Shown in pieces: positions 17,778 through 26,934 of a stretch of DNA of 64,000 nucleotides. The stretch spans positions 1-64,000 of the forward strand of contig QFPO01000015.1 of the NCBI GenBank assembly GCA_003241385.1, read 5' to 3'. The notes under the pieces were generated by a model. That model was not told where the DNA came from and ran no database searches. It saw only the letters and a list, made by a program, of their open reading frames with translations. This DNA comes from Rhodanobacter denitrificans. Its GTDB lineage: Bacteria > Pseudomonadota > Gammaproteobacteria > Xanthomonadales > Rhodanobacteraceae. The translations under genes were made by a program, and so were the position numbers. How positions within the stretch are numbered: the stretch's first letter is position 1; each line of letters begins with the position of its first letter.

Positions 17778-19691
17778 ATGCTGTCGAGACTGCGCACCAT
17801 TTTGAAGAGCTGGGTCGGCATCGCCGTGCTCGGCCTGATCCTGATCGGCTTCTCGTTCTTCGGAATCGAGTCGTACTTCGTGTCCCAGAGCGACGCCAGC
17901 GTCGCGCGGATCGGCGATCAGGAGATCAGCCAGGATCAGTTCCGCGACCGTTTCAACGACTATCGCCAGAACATGATCCGCCAGCAGGGCGAAGGGTTCG
18001 ACAGCCGCCTGCTCGATTCGCCGCTGGTCCGGCGCCAGGTGCTCGACTCGATGATCGACGAGCGCATCGTGCTCGACGCCAACGAGAAGCTCGGCGTGCG
18101 CGTGCCCGACACGCGCGTGCGCGAGGCGATCATGGAGATTCCGGCGTTCCAGCGCGACGGCAAATTCGATCCGGAGCAGTACCGCGCTCTGCTCGGCATG
18201 CAGGGCATGAGCTCGCGCGCACTCGAGCAGGACATCCGCACCTCGATCGCGACGCGCGAGCTGCCGATGAGCCTGTACGCGACCAGCTTCGTGACCGACG
18301 CGCAGGTCGAGACCTATCTGCGGCTGCGCGAGCAGAAGCGCGATTTCAGCTTCGTGCGCCTCGACAAGCCGGCCACCACCGACGACAGCGTGTCCGACGA
18401 GGAGATCAAGACCTTCTACGACGCGCATCAGTCCGACTACATGAATCCCGAGCAGGTCGCGCTGGAATATCTGGAGCTCGACGCGGCCCAGCTGAAGGTC
18501 GATCTGGACCCGAGCGAGTCGGTGCTGCGCGAGCGCTACGAGAACGAGAAGGCACGCTTCACGACCGAGGAGCAGCGGCTCGCCTCGCACATCCTCGTCA
18601 AGGTCGGCGGCAGCGGTGGTCCGGACGACCAGAAGCAGGCGCTGAGCAAGGCCGAGGACATCGTCAAGCGGCTGCGCGAAGGCGCGACGTTCGCCGACGT
18701 CGCCAAGCAGGAATCGGACGACCTCGGCTCGCGCAACCAGGGCGGCGACCTCGGCTGGCTCGAGAAGGGCATGACCGATCCGGCGTTCGAGACCGCGCTG
18801 TTCGCGCTGGCGCCCAAGACCGTGTCCGATCCAGTGCTCGGCAGCGACGGCTACCACATCATCGAGCTGCGCGACACGCGCCCAGGCGACGTGCGCAGCT
18901 TCGAGGAGGTCCGCGCCGATCTCGCCGCCGAGTACGCCGAGACCGAACGCGAACGCGTCTACAACGAGAAGTCCGGCCGTCTGGTCGACCTCGTCTACCA
19001 GGATCCGTCCTCGCTGCAGAACGCGGCACAGGAGGTCGGCCTCGAGGTCGGCCGGACCGGCTTGTTCTCGCGCGAAGGTGCGGCCGAGGGCATCGGCGCC
19101 AATCCGGCCGTGGCGCGTGCGGCGTTCTCCGATGCGGTGCTGGTCGAAGGCCACAACTCCGAGGCGATCGATCTGGGCCCCAACCACATCGCATTCGTGC
19201 GCCTCGCCGAGCGCAAGCCGGCCGAGGCCAAGCCGCTCGCCGAAGTCAGCGCGCAGATCAAGGAGCGCATCGTGGCCGAGCGCGTCGCCGCCGCGGCCAG
19301 GCAGCGCGCCGACGAGCTGTTCGCGCGCATCGAGAAGGGCGAGTCGCTGTCGGCGCTGGCCGGCGAACTCAAGCTCGAGGTCAGCGAGCAGAAGGCGATC
19401 GGCCGCAATGCCGTGAACCTCGACGCGGCGCTGGTCCAGGCGGTGTTCGCGATGCCGCGTATCGAAGAAGGCAAGCCGGCGTTCCGCTCGGTCGCGCTCG
19501 GCGACGACGCCTACGCGCTGGTCCAGCTCGACAAGGTCGTCGACGGCGATCCGTCGGCGCTCGACGCGGCCACGCGCGAGGCGGCACGCACGACGCTGCA
19601 GCAGGGGCAGGGCTATCTGACGACGCAGGACTTCGTCGCCGCGCTGCGCAGCGAGGTCAAGCCGGTCATCAACGAAAAGAATCTCAACTGA
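17778..19691 (+). CDS. ppiD: Periplasmic folding chaperone PpiD (SurA-N/parvulin)
   Basis: 637-residue inner-membrane protein whose bulk is periplasmic and helps newly exported outer-membrane proteins. One N-terminal transmembrane helix lies at about 12-30 (WVGIAVLGLILIGFSFFGI). A SurA-N-like chaperone domain follows, then a parvulin domain at about 265-365 (ASHILVKVG, GGDLGWLEKG, SDGYHIIELRD) and a C-terminal helical lobe. Length is normal for PpiD. The position after lon-hupB is the conserved one. A strong bidirectional terminator follows the stop. Confidence 0.95.
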   Translation: MLSRLRTILKSWVGIAVLGLILIGFSFFGIESYFVSQSDASVARIGDQEISQDQFRDRFNDYRQNMIRQQGEGFDSRLLDSPLVRRQVLDSMIDERIVLDANEKLGVRVPDTRVREAIMEIPAFQRDGKFDPEQYRALLGMQGMSSRALEQDIRTSIATRELPMSLYATSFVTDAQVETYLRLREQKRDFSFVRLDKPATTDDSVSDEEIKTFYDAHQSDYMNPEQVALEYLELDAAQLKVDLDPSESVLRERYENEKARFTTEEQRLASHILVKVGGSGGPDDQKQALSKAEDIVKRLREGATFADVAKQESDDLGSRNQGGDLGWLEKGMTDPAFETALFALAPKTVSDPVLGSDGYHIIELRDTRPGDVRSFEEVRADLAAEYAETERERVYNEKSGRLVDLVYQDPSSLQNAAQEVGLEVGRTGLFSREGAAEGIGANPAVARAAFSDAVLVEGHNSEAIDLGPNHIAFVRLAERKPAEAKPLAEVSAQIKERIVAERVAAAARQRADELFARIEKGESLSALAGELKLEVSEQKAIGRNAVNLDAALVQAVFAMPRIEEGKPAFRSVALGDDAYALVQLDKVVDGDPSALDAATREAARTTLQQGQGYLTTQDFVAALRSEVKPVINEKNLN

Positions 19692-19715
19692 TCTCGCACG
19701 CTTCGACGTGCTCCG

Positions 19716-19741
19716 AAAAGGCCGCCCATGGGCGGCCTTTT
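19716..19741 (+). terminator. Bidirectional terminator of ppiD
   Basis: A 26-nt perfect palindrome: AAAAGGCCGCCC (19716-19727), AT, GGGCGGCCTTTT (19730-19741). The A-tract and T-tract make it work on both strands. Confidence 0.85.
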
Positions 19742-19999
19742 CTTTGGTTCTGCTCCACGGCACTCGCCGCGGCCGTTCTCGCTCGCGTCGGGTACTCCGC
19801 TCTCGCTGTTGCTCTTGGCTGTTGGTGTGCCTGAAGCGAGCCGCGCATCGCTGGTCGGCCAGGCCGAAGAGCTGCCCCGTGTCTGAGCGATAGCGAGTCG
19901 GGGCAGCGCGCCTGGGCGACCGGGAAGCGCACGGAACCGGTGCGGCGCAGCGCATCGGCTCGCGTCACTCGAAACCGGGCGATCCCGCAGAGGCAAACG
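19742..19999. other. Intergenic region ppiD-mltD
   Basis: Convergent spacer without a convincing gene. CTGCCCCG (19872-19879) and CGGGGCAG (19899-19906) form an 8-bp stem with a long loop. The 14-mer CGCTGTTGCTCTTG at 19804-19817 also occurs at 231-244 in the other gene-free region, which suggests a shared intergenic repeat family. Confidence 0.5.
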
Positions 20000-21346
20000 T
20001 CAGGACGACGGCGGCCCGACGCGGATCCGATCGCCCGGGCGCAGCGTCGTGGTGGCCGTAAGCGCGTTCCAGCGCAGCAGCTGGGCCAGCTTGACGCGAT
20101 AGCGGCGTGCGATCGCGCCGAGCGTATCGCCGGACTTGACGACGTGGACCGCCGTCCTGGCGTGCTCGGCCTCGGGCGCCGGCGCGGCCTGCTCGCGTCC
20201 GGGCAGCAGCACGCGCGCGCCGTCGGCGATCGGCGCGTCGGCCGACAGCCCGTTGGCGAGACCGACCAGGTTCGCGTCGACGCCGGCGGCGCTCGCCAGC
20301 GACGCGACGTCGGTCGCGTGGCGCGTGCGCAGCTCGCGCCAGTCCGACCAGAGCGCGTCGGGCAGATCGGCGCTGAGCGCCTCGAAGCGCTGTGCCTGCG
20401 GCGCCGGCAGGATCAGGCGCGGCGGCGCGTCCGCGGCGACGCGCGTGCGCAGATGGCCGGCGTTGAGCCGTTTGAGCGTGTCGACGTCGATGCCGGCCAG
20501 GTGCGCGGCGACGCGCAGGTCGACCGGACGCGCCAGCGCGACCGAGCGCAGCCGGTCCGAGGCGGCGGGCTCGGGCAGCTGCACGCCGAAGCGCGCCGGA
20601 TCGCTGGCGATGCAGGCCAGCGCCATCAGCTTGTCCAGATGCTCGTGTGTGGTCCGGCTCAGCGCGAGTCGCGCCAGCTCGTCGGGCGACAGCCGCTTGC
20701 CGCCGAGCGGCTCGATCAGGCGGCGTACGCGGAACTCGCCGGCGTTGAAGGCCATGTTGGCGAGCCGCCAGTCGGCGAATTTCTCCTCGTACAGCGCGAT
20801 CAGATCGAGACTGGCACGCGTGGACTCGGCCAGGTCGAGACGGCCGTCGTAGTCGGCACTGACGCGCAGGCCCTGGCCGCGCGCGGTCGTCGCGGTCAAC
20901 TGCCACATGCCGGCCGGCTGGTCGCCGCGTCCCGGCAGCGGCCGGTAGTGGCTCTCGACGTACGGCAGGAACACGAACTCGGTCGGCAGGTCGCGCCGCT
21001 CGATCTCGTCGAGCACCCACAGCGCCAGCGGCATCGCCTGCGTCCACGACGCCTCGAAGCGGCGCGGCGAGGCCGCATAGCGGTGCGCCCAGCGCATCGC
21101 GTCGGCGCCGTGGTCGCAGCCGGGCATCGCCAGGCCCTCGCGTATGCGCTGCCACGGCGAGCGCTCGGTGACCGCTGCGGGTTCGACCGGCGGCGCCGGC
21201 TTCGATGCGACGGGGCGGGTCGGCGTCGTCGGCGGCGGAACGGGCGGGGCAGGCGATGCAGGTGCCGGCGCATGCCGCGGCAGCGTGCCGCAGGCTGCCA
21301 GACCGAGCATCAGCAGCCCGGCTCCGCTGCGCGTCGCCCACCTCAT
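20000..21346 (-). CDS. mltD: Membrane-bound lytic murein transglycosylase (MltD-like, SLT + LysM)
   Basis: 448-residue lipoprotein that would cleave peptidoglycan glycan strands from the outer membrane. The N-terminus has a lipobox LAAC with Cys19. A Pro/Ala linker follows, then the SLT domain with catalytic Glu131 in LPYVESHYRP, GMWQLTATTARGQGL and AFNAGEFRVRR. A single C-terminal LysM (about 398-441; VKSGDTLGAIARRYRV) binds peptidoglycan, whereas E. coli MltD has two. The ATG overlaps the gloB stop (ATGA). That overlap and the signal peptide decide the start. Confidence 0.9.
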   Translation of the reverse strand: MRWATRSGAGLLMLGLAACGTLPRHAPAPASPAPPVPPPTTPTRPVASKPAPPVEPAAVTERSPWQRIREGLAMPGCDHGADAMRWAHRYAASPRRFEASWTQAMPLALWVLDEIERRDLPTEFVFLPYVESHYRPLPGRGDQPAGMWQLTATTARGQGLRVSADYDGRLDLAESTRASLDLIALYEEKFADWRLANMAFNAGEFRVRRLIEPLGGKRLSPDELARLALSRTTHEHLDKLMALACIASDPARFGVQLPEPAASDRLRSVALARPVDLRVAAHLAGIDVDTLKRLNAGHLRTRVAADAPPRLILPAPQAQRFEALSADLPDALWSDWRELRTRHATDVASLASAAGVDANLVGLANGLSADAPIADGARVLLPGREQAAPAPEAEHARTAVHVVKSGDTLGAIARRYRVKLAQLLRWNALTATTTLRPGDRIRVGPPSS

Positions 21347-22128
21347 GCGGTAGCGGTCCGGAACAGATCCTTGCGCCTGCGCAAGGCACCGAAACGCTGG
21401 GCGCGCGTGGCTGCGGCGCCGACCTCGTCGGACAGCGCGGCGATCACCGTCGGCGCGTCGATGCGCAGGAACGGATTGCTCGCGCGCTCCTCGGCCAGCG
21501 ACACCGGCAGCGAGGGCAGGCCGCCGGCGCGCAGCCGGCGCACCGCGGCGATGCGCGCATCGAGCGCGTCGTTGCCGGGCTCGATCGTGCGCGCGAACGC
21601 GGCGTTGTCGAGCGTGTACTCGTGTCCGCAGCACACGCCGGTCGCGTCCGGCAATGCCGACAGCCGGTCGAGCGAGGCGAGCATCTGCTCCGGACTGCCT
21701 TCGAACAGGCGGCCGCAGCCGAGACTGAAGAGCGTGTCGCCGCAGAACAGCAGGCCTTCGCCGGCATAGGCGACGTGGCTGCGCGTATGGCCCGGCACCG
21801 CGATCACGGTCAGACGCACGGCCGGCGCTGCCAGCGTCAGCACCTGGCCGTCGCTCACGCGATGGTCGGCACAGGCGATGCGCTCGTCGTCGGGTGCGTA
21901 GACCGGTACCGGCGTCTGCGCGATCAGTTCGGCGACGCCGCCGATGTGATCGGCATGGTGGTGCGTCAGCACGATCGCGCGCAGACGCAGGCCTTCGCGC
22001 TCGAGCGCGTCGCGCAGCGGTGCGGCCTGGCCGGGATCGACCGCGACCGCGTCGCCGGCCGCATCGGCCAGCAGCCAGATGTAGTTGTCGGCGAAGGCCG
22101 GGACGGCCAGCAGGCGCAGTCGGTTCAT
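21343..22128 (-). CDS. gloB: Hydroxyacylglutathione hydrolase (glyoxalase II)
   Basis: 261-residue metallo-beta-lactamase-fold thioesterase that hydrolyses S-lactoylglutathione to lactate and glutathione, the last step of methylglyoxal detoxification. Metal motif THHHADHIGG, later ligands in GHTRSH and the GDTLFSLGCGRLFEG segment, and GHEYTLDN are all present, and NPFLR is the glyoxalase II C-terminal signature. It is divergent from the yafS-like gene and coupled to mltD. TATAGT ends 10 nt before the ATG and no Shine-Dalgarno is seen, so the leader is very short. Confidence 0.95.
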   Translation of the reverse strand: MNRLRLLAVPAFADNYIWLLADAAGDAVAVDPGQAAPLRDALEREGLRLRAIVLTHHHADHIGGVAELIAQTPVPVYAPDDERIACADHRVSDGQVLTLAAPAVRLTVIAVPGHTRSHVAYAGEGLLFCGDTLFSLGCGRLFEGSPEQMLASLDRLSALPDATGVCCGHEYTLDNAAFARTIEPGNDALDARIAAVRRLRAGGLPSLPVSLAEERASNPFLRIDAPTVIAALSDEVGAAATRAQRFGALRRRKDLFRTATA

Positions 22129-22247
22129 GAGCGGCCGGACTATAAAGAGGCCCGCGCGCGACGAGGTTAAGCGAAGGTTATCGGCGCGGCGGTGCAGCGC
22201 CGCCGGCTTTGGTTACACTTCGGTCCTTTCGATCGTCCGATGTCTCG

Positions 22248-22940
22248 ATGACCCCACGTTTCGTCAGCGTCTTCGCACGGCCCGAGCTGTCGGCCCTGGC
22301 CCGCGACGAGCTCGCCCTGCTCGGCGTCTATGCGCGGCGTCTGCCGCCGGCGCGTGCCCTGGTCGTGCATCCGCATCTGAGCGGCCTGAAGCTCCCGCTC
22401 GATCTGCCGGGCGTGGAGGTGACGCGGCTGCACGTCCAGGGCGGACGCCTGGAGGGCGACCGCTCGTGCCTGCCGCACCGGCTGCCGTGGGCGGAGGGCA
22501 GTTTCGATCTGGTCCAGGTGCAGCACGTCGGCGAGGTGCTGGCGCCGGTCGACGCGTTCGCGGTCGAGATCGAGCGCGTGACCGCGCCCGGCGGCATCGT
22601 GCTGTGGTCCGGCCTCAACGCGCTCGGTGCCTGGCATCCGTGGTGTCGCTGGCGCAACGAGGTCTCGCTCGGCCGGTTGACCGCCGCGCGGTTGCGGCGC
22701 CTGCTCGCACGCAGCGGTCTGGAGGTCGAGACCGCGCATCGGGTCGGCGCATTCTGGCCGCGCGACGCCGCGGCCGGCGTGTCCAGCGGTGCCGCGGTCG
22801 ATCTGTTCCGCGCGGCCTGGGTGCTCGCCGCGAACAAGCGCCGCGCCCCGGCGACCCTGCTGCCGCATCGCGCGTCGCGTCTGCGCGCGATGCCGCCGCG
22901 CCGTCTGATCGCGGCCGCCAGCCGGCGCGCCTCGGCATGA
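22248..22940 (+). CDS. YafS-like SAM methyltransferase domain protein
   Basis: 230 residues with a class I methyltransferase-like core (LPWAEGSFDLVQVQHVGEVL, then EIERVTAPGGIVLWSGLN). The glycine-rich SAM motif I is poor, so activity is uncertain. The position between gloB and rnhA matches E. coli yafS. The start ATG gives an acceptable N-terminus; an in-frame TTG at 22209 is possible. The stop overlaps the rnhA ATG by 4 nt. TACACT at 22213-22218 may be the -10 of this three-gene run. Confidence 0.8.
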   Translation: MTPRFVSVFARPELSALARDELALLGVYARRLPPARALVVHPHLSGLKLPLDLPGVEVTRLHVQGGRLEGDRSCLPHRLPWAEGSFDLVQVQHVGEVLAPVDAFAVEIERVTAPGGIVLWSGLNALGAWHPWCRWRNEVSLGRLTAARLRRLLARSGLEVETAHRVGAFWPRDAAAGVSSGAAVDLFRAAWVLAANKRRAPATLLPHRASRLRAMPPRRLIAAASRRASA

Positions 22941-23407
22941 GCGGCGGTGAAGCGCGCAGCGAGGTCGAGCTGTACACCGACGGTGCCTGCCTCGGCAATC
23001 CCGGACCCGGCGGCTGGGGCGCGCTGCTGCGGCTCGGCGAGCGCGAGCGCGAGCTGTCCGGAGGCGAGGCGGCGACGACCAACAACCGCATGGAGCTGAT
23101 GGCGGCGATCCAGGGTCTGGAGGCGCTGACGCGGCAATGCCGCGTCGCGCTCTACACCGACTCGCAGTACGTCCAGCGCGGCATCGAGGAATGGCTGCCG
23201 CGCTGGCAGGCGCGCGGCTGGAAGACCAGCGACGGCAAGCCGGTCAAGAACCGCGACCTGTGGGAGCGGCTCGCCAGCGCGCATGCGCGTCACGTCGTGC
23301 GCTGGCATTGGGTACGCGGCCATGCCGGCCACGTCGAGAACGAACGTGTCGACCAGCTGGCGCGCGCGGCCGCGCAGGCGGTCCGCGACGGGAGGGCAGG
23401 GCCGTGA
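22937..23407 (+). CDS. rnhA: Ribonuclease HI
   Basis: 156-residue endonuclease that removes the RNA strand of RNA-DNA hybrids. All four metal-binding acidic residues are in place: Asp15 (LYTDGACLGNPG), Glu53 (NRMELMAA), Asp75 (YTDSQYV) and Asp139 (NERVDQLA), the same spacing as E. coli D10/E48/D70/D134. It overlaps both neighbours by 4 nt (ATGA upstream, GTGA downstream), so it is translationally coupled to dnaQ. Confidence 0.97.
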   Translation: MSGGEARSEVELYTDGACLGNPGPGGWGALLRLGERERELSGGEAATTNNRMELMAAIQGLEALTRQCRVALYTDSQYVQRGIEEWLPRWQARGWKTSDGKPVKNRDLWERLASAHARHVVRWHWVRGHAGHVENERVDQLARAAAQAVRDGRAGP

Positions 23408-24108
23408 GACAGATCGTGCTGGATACCGAGACCACCGGGCTGGAGGTCCACAAGGGCCACCGTCTGATCGAGATCGGCTGCATCGAGCTCGCCGAGCGCC
23501 GGCCGACCGGCCGCATCTTCCATCGCTACCTCAATCCCGACCGCGCGATCGACGAAGGCGCCAAGGCGGTGACCGGCATCGCCGACGAGTTCCTGCTCGA
23601 CAAGCCGCGCTTCCACGAGATCGCCGAGGAATTCATCGCGTTCGTCGACGGCGCCGAGGTGATCGCGCACAACGCGAGCTTCGACGTCGGCTTCATCAAC
23701 GCCGAGCTCGAACGCGCCGGCATCGCCGGACCGTTCGAGCAGCGCGTCGCGGTGATCGACACGCTGGCGCTGGCGCGCGAGATGTGGCCCGGCCAGCGCA
23801 ACGGACTGGACGCGCTGTGCAAGCGGCTCGGCGTCGACAACAGCCACCGCGAGCTGCACGGCGCCCTTCTCGACGCGCAGCTGCTGGCCGACGTCTACCT
23901 GGCGATGACGTCCGGTCAGGGCGATCTGGGCTTCGCGAGCGAGGCCTCGGCCGGCGGCCAGACGCGCCGCGAGCGGACGCTGATCGTGGTGCCGCTGCGC
24001 GTACAGATCGCCGACGCCGAAGAGGCCGCCGCGCACGCGGCGCGGCTGCAGGCGATCGAGAAGGCCGGCAAGGCGCCGAGCCTGTGGGTGCGGCTGGGCT
24101 GGAACTGA
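23404..24108 (+). CDS. dnaQ: DNA polymerase III epsilon subunit (3'-5' exonuclease)
   Basis: 234-residue proofreading subunit. Exo I is IVLDTETTGLE (Asp7, Glu9), Exo II HNASFDVGFINAEL, and Exo III-epsilon HGALLDAQLLADVYL. The start is GTG overlapping the rnhA stop; no ATG fits upstream of Exo I. In E. coli rnhA and dnaQ are divergent, but here they run in the same direction. The C-terminal 50 residues that reach the alpha subunit are present. Confidence 0.96.
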   Translation: MRQIVLDTETTGLEVHKGHRLIEIGCIELAERRPTGRIFHRYLNPDRAIDEGAKAVTGIADEFLLDKPRFHEIAEEFIAFVDGAEVIAHNASFDVGFINAELERAGIAGPFEQRVAVIDTLALAREMWPGQRNGLDALCKRLGVDNSHRELHGALLDAQLLADVYLAMTSGQGDLGFASEASAGGQTRRERTLIVVPLRVQIADAEEAAAHAARLQAIEKAGKAPSLWVRLGWN

Positions 24109-24162
24109 GCGGCCGGCATCGCGCCCAGCGCAGACGCCGACAGCGGTGTTCTGCGGTCACGC

Positions 24163-24193
24163 CGGTGCATCGCGAGCGGAGCGCGATGCACCG
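24163..24193 (+). terminator. 12-bp hairpin downstream of dnaQ
   Basis: CGGTGCATCGCG (24163-24174) and CGCGATGCACCG (24182-24193) pair perfectly around AGCGGAG. There is no T-run. It is probably the 3' end structure of the yafS-rnhA-dnaQ transcript. Confidence 0.45.
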
Positions 24194-24333
24194 ACTCCGT
24201 GGATGAATCCCTGGCGGCGCGTACGGAACACATGTCGCCGCGCCGCGATCCTGTGACGGGTACTCGCTGCTCGGCGCGCAAGCCGCGTGGCATCGCTCGA
24301 GCGGCCGGCTGCCGAAGGCGGCGGCCGGCACGC

Positions 24334-24368
24334 ATCGCGCGCGAGGGTGTGGCGCCCTCGCGCGCGAT
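24334..24368 (-). terminator. 14-bp hairpin downstream of the TonB receptor gene
   Basis: ATCGCGCGCGAGGG (24334-24347) and CCCTCGCGCGCGAT (24355-24368) pair perfectly around a 7-nt loop, starting 6 nt after the receptor stop on the minus strand. No U-tract follows. Confidence 0.5.
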
Positions 24369-24374
24369 CGACCC

Positions 24375-26804
24375 TCAGAAGCGGAAACGCAGACCGACGC
24401 GATAGCGCCGCGGCGCGCCCGGCGCGACGAACAGCGCGTCGGCCGAATCCTCCGGATCGACGTGCGGCCGCAGCAGCTCGCCGTTCGGCAGCACGTCCTC
24501 GCCGATCATGCCGAAGGTCTCGTAGCGGCGATCGAACACGTTGTCGACGCCGGCATAGAACTCCAGCCGCTCGCTGCTGCGCCAGCTGCCGTGCAGATTG
24601 ACGATCGTGAAGCCGGCGGTCTTCCAGTCGCGTGCGCGCGAACCCTCGACCTCCTCGGTCATGCCGCCGTCCTCGTTGCCGCTGGCGATCAGGTCCGACT
24701 GCGCGACCAGGTCGGCGCCGAGAATCAGGCGATGGGTCGGCTTCCAGTCGGCGCCGAGCTTGAACGTATGTCTGGGCAGGCCGGCCAGGCGCATGCCCGG
24801 CTCGATCTCGACCGTGCGCTCGCCCGACAGCAGCTCGCCGTGGGCCTGGTAGGTCGCCTTGAGCCAGCTGTAGCCCAGGTGCCACTCGATCGCGCCGAGG
24901 TCCTGGTGGACGGTCAGATCGACACCTTCGTGGCGCGTGCGGTCGAAGTTCGAGAAATAGCCCTGCTGCGTATTCGGCGCGCGCAGGAACAGGATGTCGT
25001 CGCGGTTCTGCGTGCGATAGACCGAAGCCGAGACGAAGGTGTCACGGTTCGGCGACCAGCGTGTGCCGATCTCGACTGAGCGCGAGACGACCTGCGCCAG
25101 GTACGGATCGCCCTGCAGACCGGTCGGCAGCCGGCACGGCTCTTCCGGATCGGCGCAGCCCAGTTCCATCACGGTCGGCGCGCGGTTGCTCTGCGAGGCG
25201 CTGGCGTAGACGGCCCAGTCGCCGATCGCGTGCGTGATGCCGAGGAACGGGTTGGCCTTGGTGTAGGTGAATCGCTCGCGCGGACGCTCGCCGTCCTCGG
25301 CCGTGCTCAGCGTATTGGCGACGCGGCTGCGGTTCCAGCGCAGCGAGCCGGTCAGATAGGTCGTCTCGCCGATCTGCCAATGGTCGCTCGCGAACACGCT
25401 GTAGGCGGTCGCATTGCCGCGCACGCCCGAGAAGAACTCGCGTTCCTCGTCCGGGTCGGCGTAGATCTCGCGCGTCTCCTCGTCGAGCCAGCCGAGCTGC
25501 TCGTACTGCTTGTAGTCGACCTTGCTGTGATCCCAGGTCGCGCCGACGACGACGCGATGCGTGCCGAACTGGCGATCGAGATTGACCGCGAGCCCGCGCG
25601 CCCACTGGTCCAGATGCGTGCCGTTGAACACGCCGTTGTGCAGGGCCGCGCCCTCCTCGCGCGTGTAGTCGCAGTCGTCGTCGAGCGGCTGGCCGTCGGC
25701 GTCGAAACCGTCCTCGCATTCCTCGACGTACTCCTCGTACTCGCCGTTGATGTCGCCGTTGACGGTGTCGCGCTTGCCGTGGCGCACGTAGGCCAGCGCC
25801 GAGAGCTGCGTGTCCTCGTCGAAGCGATGCGCGAAATGCGAGGCGAGCTGGGTCTGGCGGTTCTCGGTCTGGTCCGGTGCGGTGTAGATCGCGCGCCGGC
25901 TGTCCTGGTAGAGGCCGCCCTCGCGACCGTCGTCCTCGAAGCGCCAGCTCGGCAGCAGGCCGTTGCCGATCAGCTTGCTGCGTCCGCTCAGTACCGACAG
26001 ATCCCAGTCGGTGGTCGCGGTGCTGCGGCCGATCTTGCCGAAGAACGTACCGAGGTGGCCTTCTGAGCGGTCGCGCCAGCCATCCTCGTCGAAGCCGGTC
26101 ACCGCCGCGAACGCGTGCCAGCCGTCGGCATTGTTCCAGCCCCAGGCCAGATCGGCGCGCTTGCGCGCATCGCTGCCGACGCTCAGGTCCGCGCTGAAGC
26201 CCGGCGCGGTCAGGCCCGATTGCGTCGTGAACGCCAGCGCGCCGCCGAGCGTGTTCGGACCGAACAGCGCGTCGGAGCCCGGCACGACGGTCAAGGTGCG
26301 GATCGCCGCCTCGGGCATCATGTCCCAGCTGATGATGTCGCCGAACGGCTCGTTGACGCGGATGCCGTCGAGATAGACCGAGATGCCCTGTGCCGCGCCG
26401 AGCGTCGCCGACGCGCGATAGCCGTGGAACGTCAGGTCACCCTGGAACGGACTGCCCTGCACCTCGTTGATGTTGACGCCGGTCAGCCGTTGCGTCATGA
26501 AGCGGATCAGATTGTCGGCGCCCGATTCCCTGATCGCGTCGGCGTCGGCGGTCTGCGACGAATAGGGCAGGGTGTCGCGATCGATCGTCGTGCCGGGCAG
26601 CGGGCTCGGCGAGATCGCCTCGACGGTCGGCAGCCGTTGAAGGGCTTCCTCGTCGGCCGGTGCCTGGGCGCGGACGGCCGCGGCCGGCAGCAGCGCCGCG
26701 GCGAGCGCGACGAACAATGCCGAGCGCGCGCCCGGGCCGCGCCGGCGCGCGGGTGTCGCAGCGGCATGGCCGCGATGGATGGACTTGACGGAACCTGCAT
26801 GCAT
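24375..26804 (-). CDS. TonB-dependent outer-membrane receptor
   Basis: 809-residue outer-membrane transporter driven by TonB. It has a signal peptide with the hydrophobic stretch ALFVALAAALLPAAAVRAQA. The plug domain includes ADNLIRFMTQRLTGVNINE and LDGIRVNEPFGD. The rest is a 22-strand barrel type that ends in the aromatic YRVGLRFRF. The plug has no visible N-terminal signalling extension, so it is not a FecA-type transducer. The substrate cannot be read from sequence. The start follows GAGGGAGAG. A two-component system lies next to it, and the shared 130-bp upstream region has one GGGAAAANTTCCC site. Confidence 0.9.
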   Translation of the reverse strand: MHAGSVKSIHRGHAAATPARRRGPGARSALFVALAAALLPAAAVRAQAPADEEALQRLPTVEAISPSPLPGTTIDRDTLPYSSQTADADAIRESGADNLIRFMTQRLTGVNINEVQGSPFQGDLTFHGYRASATLGAAQGISVYLDGIRVNEPFGDIISWDMMPEAAIRTLTVVPGSDALFGPNTLGGALAFTTQSGLTAPGFSADLSVGSDARKRADLAWGWNNADGWHAFAAVTGFDEDGWRDRSEGHLGTFFGKIGRSTATTDWDLSVLSGRSKLIGNGLLPSWRFEDDGREGGLYQDSRRAIYTAPDQTENRQTQLASHFAHRFDEDTQLSALAYVRHGKRDTVNGDINGEYEEYVEECEDGFDADGQPLDDDCDYTREEGAALHNGVFNGTHLDQWARGLAVNLDRQFGTHRVVVGATWDHSKVDYKQYEQLGWLDEETREIYADPDEEREFFSGVRGNATAYSVFASDHWQIGETTYLTGSLRWNRSRVANTLSTAEDGERPRERFTYTKANPFLGITHAIGDWAVYASASQSNRAPTVMELGCADPEEPCRLPTGLQGDPYLAQVVSRSVEIGTRWSPNRDTFVSASVYRTQNRDDILFLRAPNTQQGYFSNFDRTRHEGVDLTVHQDLGAIEWHLGYSWLKATYQAHGELLSGERTVEIEPGMRLAGLPRHTFKLGADWKPTHRLILGADLVAQSDLIASGNEDGGMTEEVEGSRARDWKTAGFTIVNLHGSWRSSERLEFYAGVDNVFDRRYETFGMIGEDVLPNGELLRPHVDPEDSADALFVAPGAPRRYRVGLRFRF

Positions 26805-26895
26805 GGTCTTCTCTCCCTCGGTCGTTCGGCCGTCGGCGCATCGGCGCCGCGTCCGGTTCTTGTCGTGTTTCGCGTGATGGACGGTGGATCGTGTC

Positions 26896-26908
26896 GGGAA
26901 AACTTCCT
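26896..26908. promoter_or_regulatory. Palindromic site A (GGGAAAACTTCCT)
   Basis: One of three 13-bp copies of GGGAAAANTTCCC in this locus; the last base differs here. It lies 91 bp upstream of the receptor start and 26 bp upstream of the kinase start, in their divergent control region. Probable binding site of the adjacent NarL-type regulator (inference). Confidence 0.5.
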
Positions 26909-26934
26909 GGCTTCTGGACGTGCGGAGACCCCTG

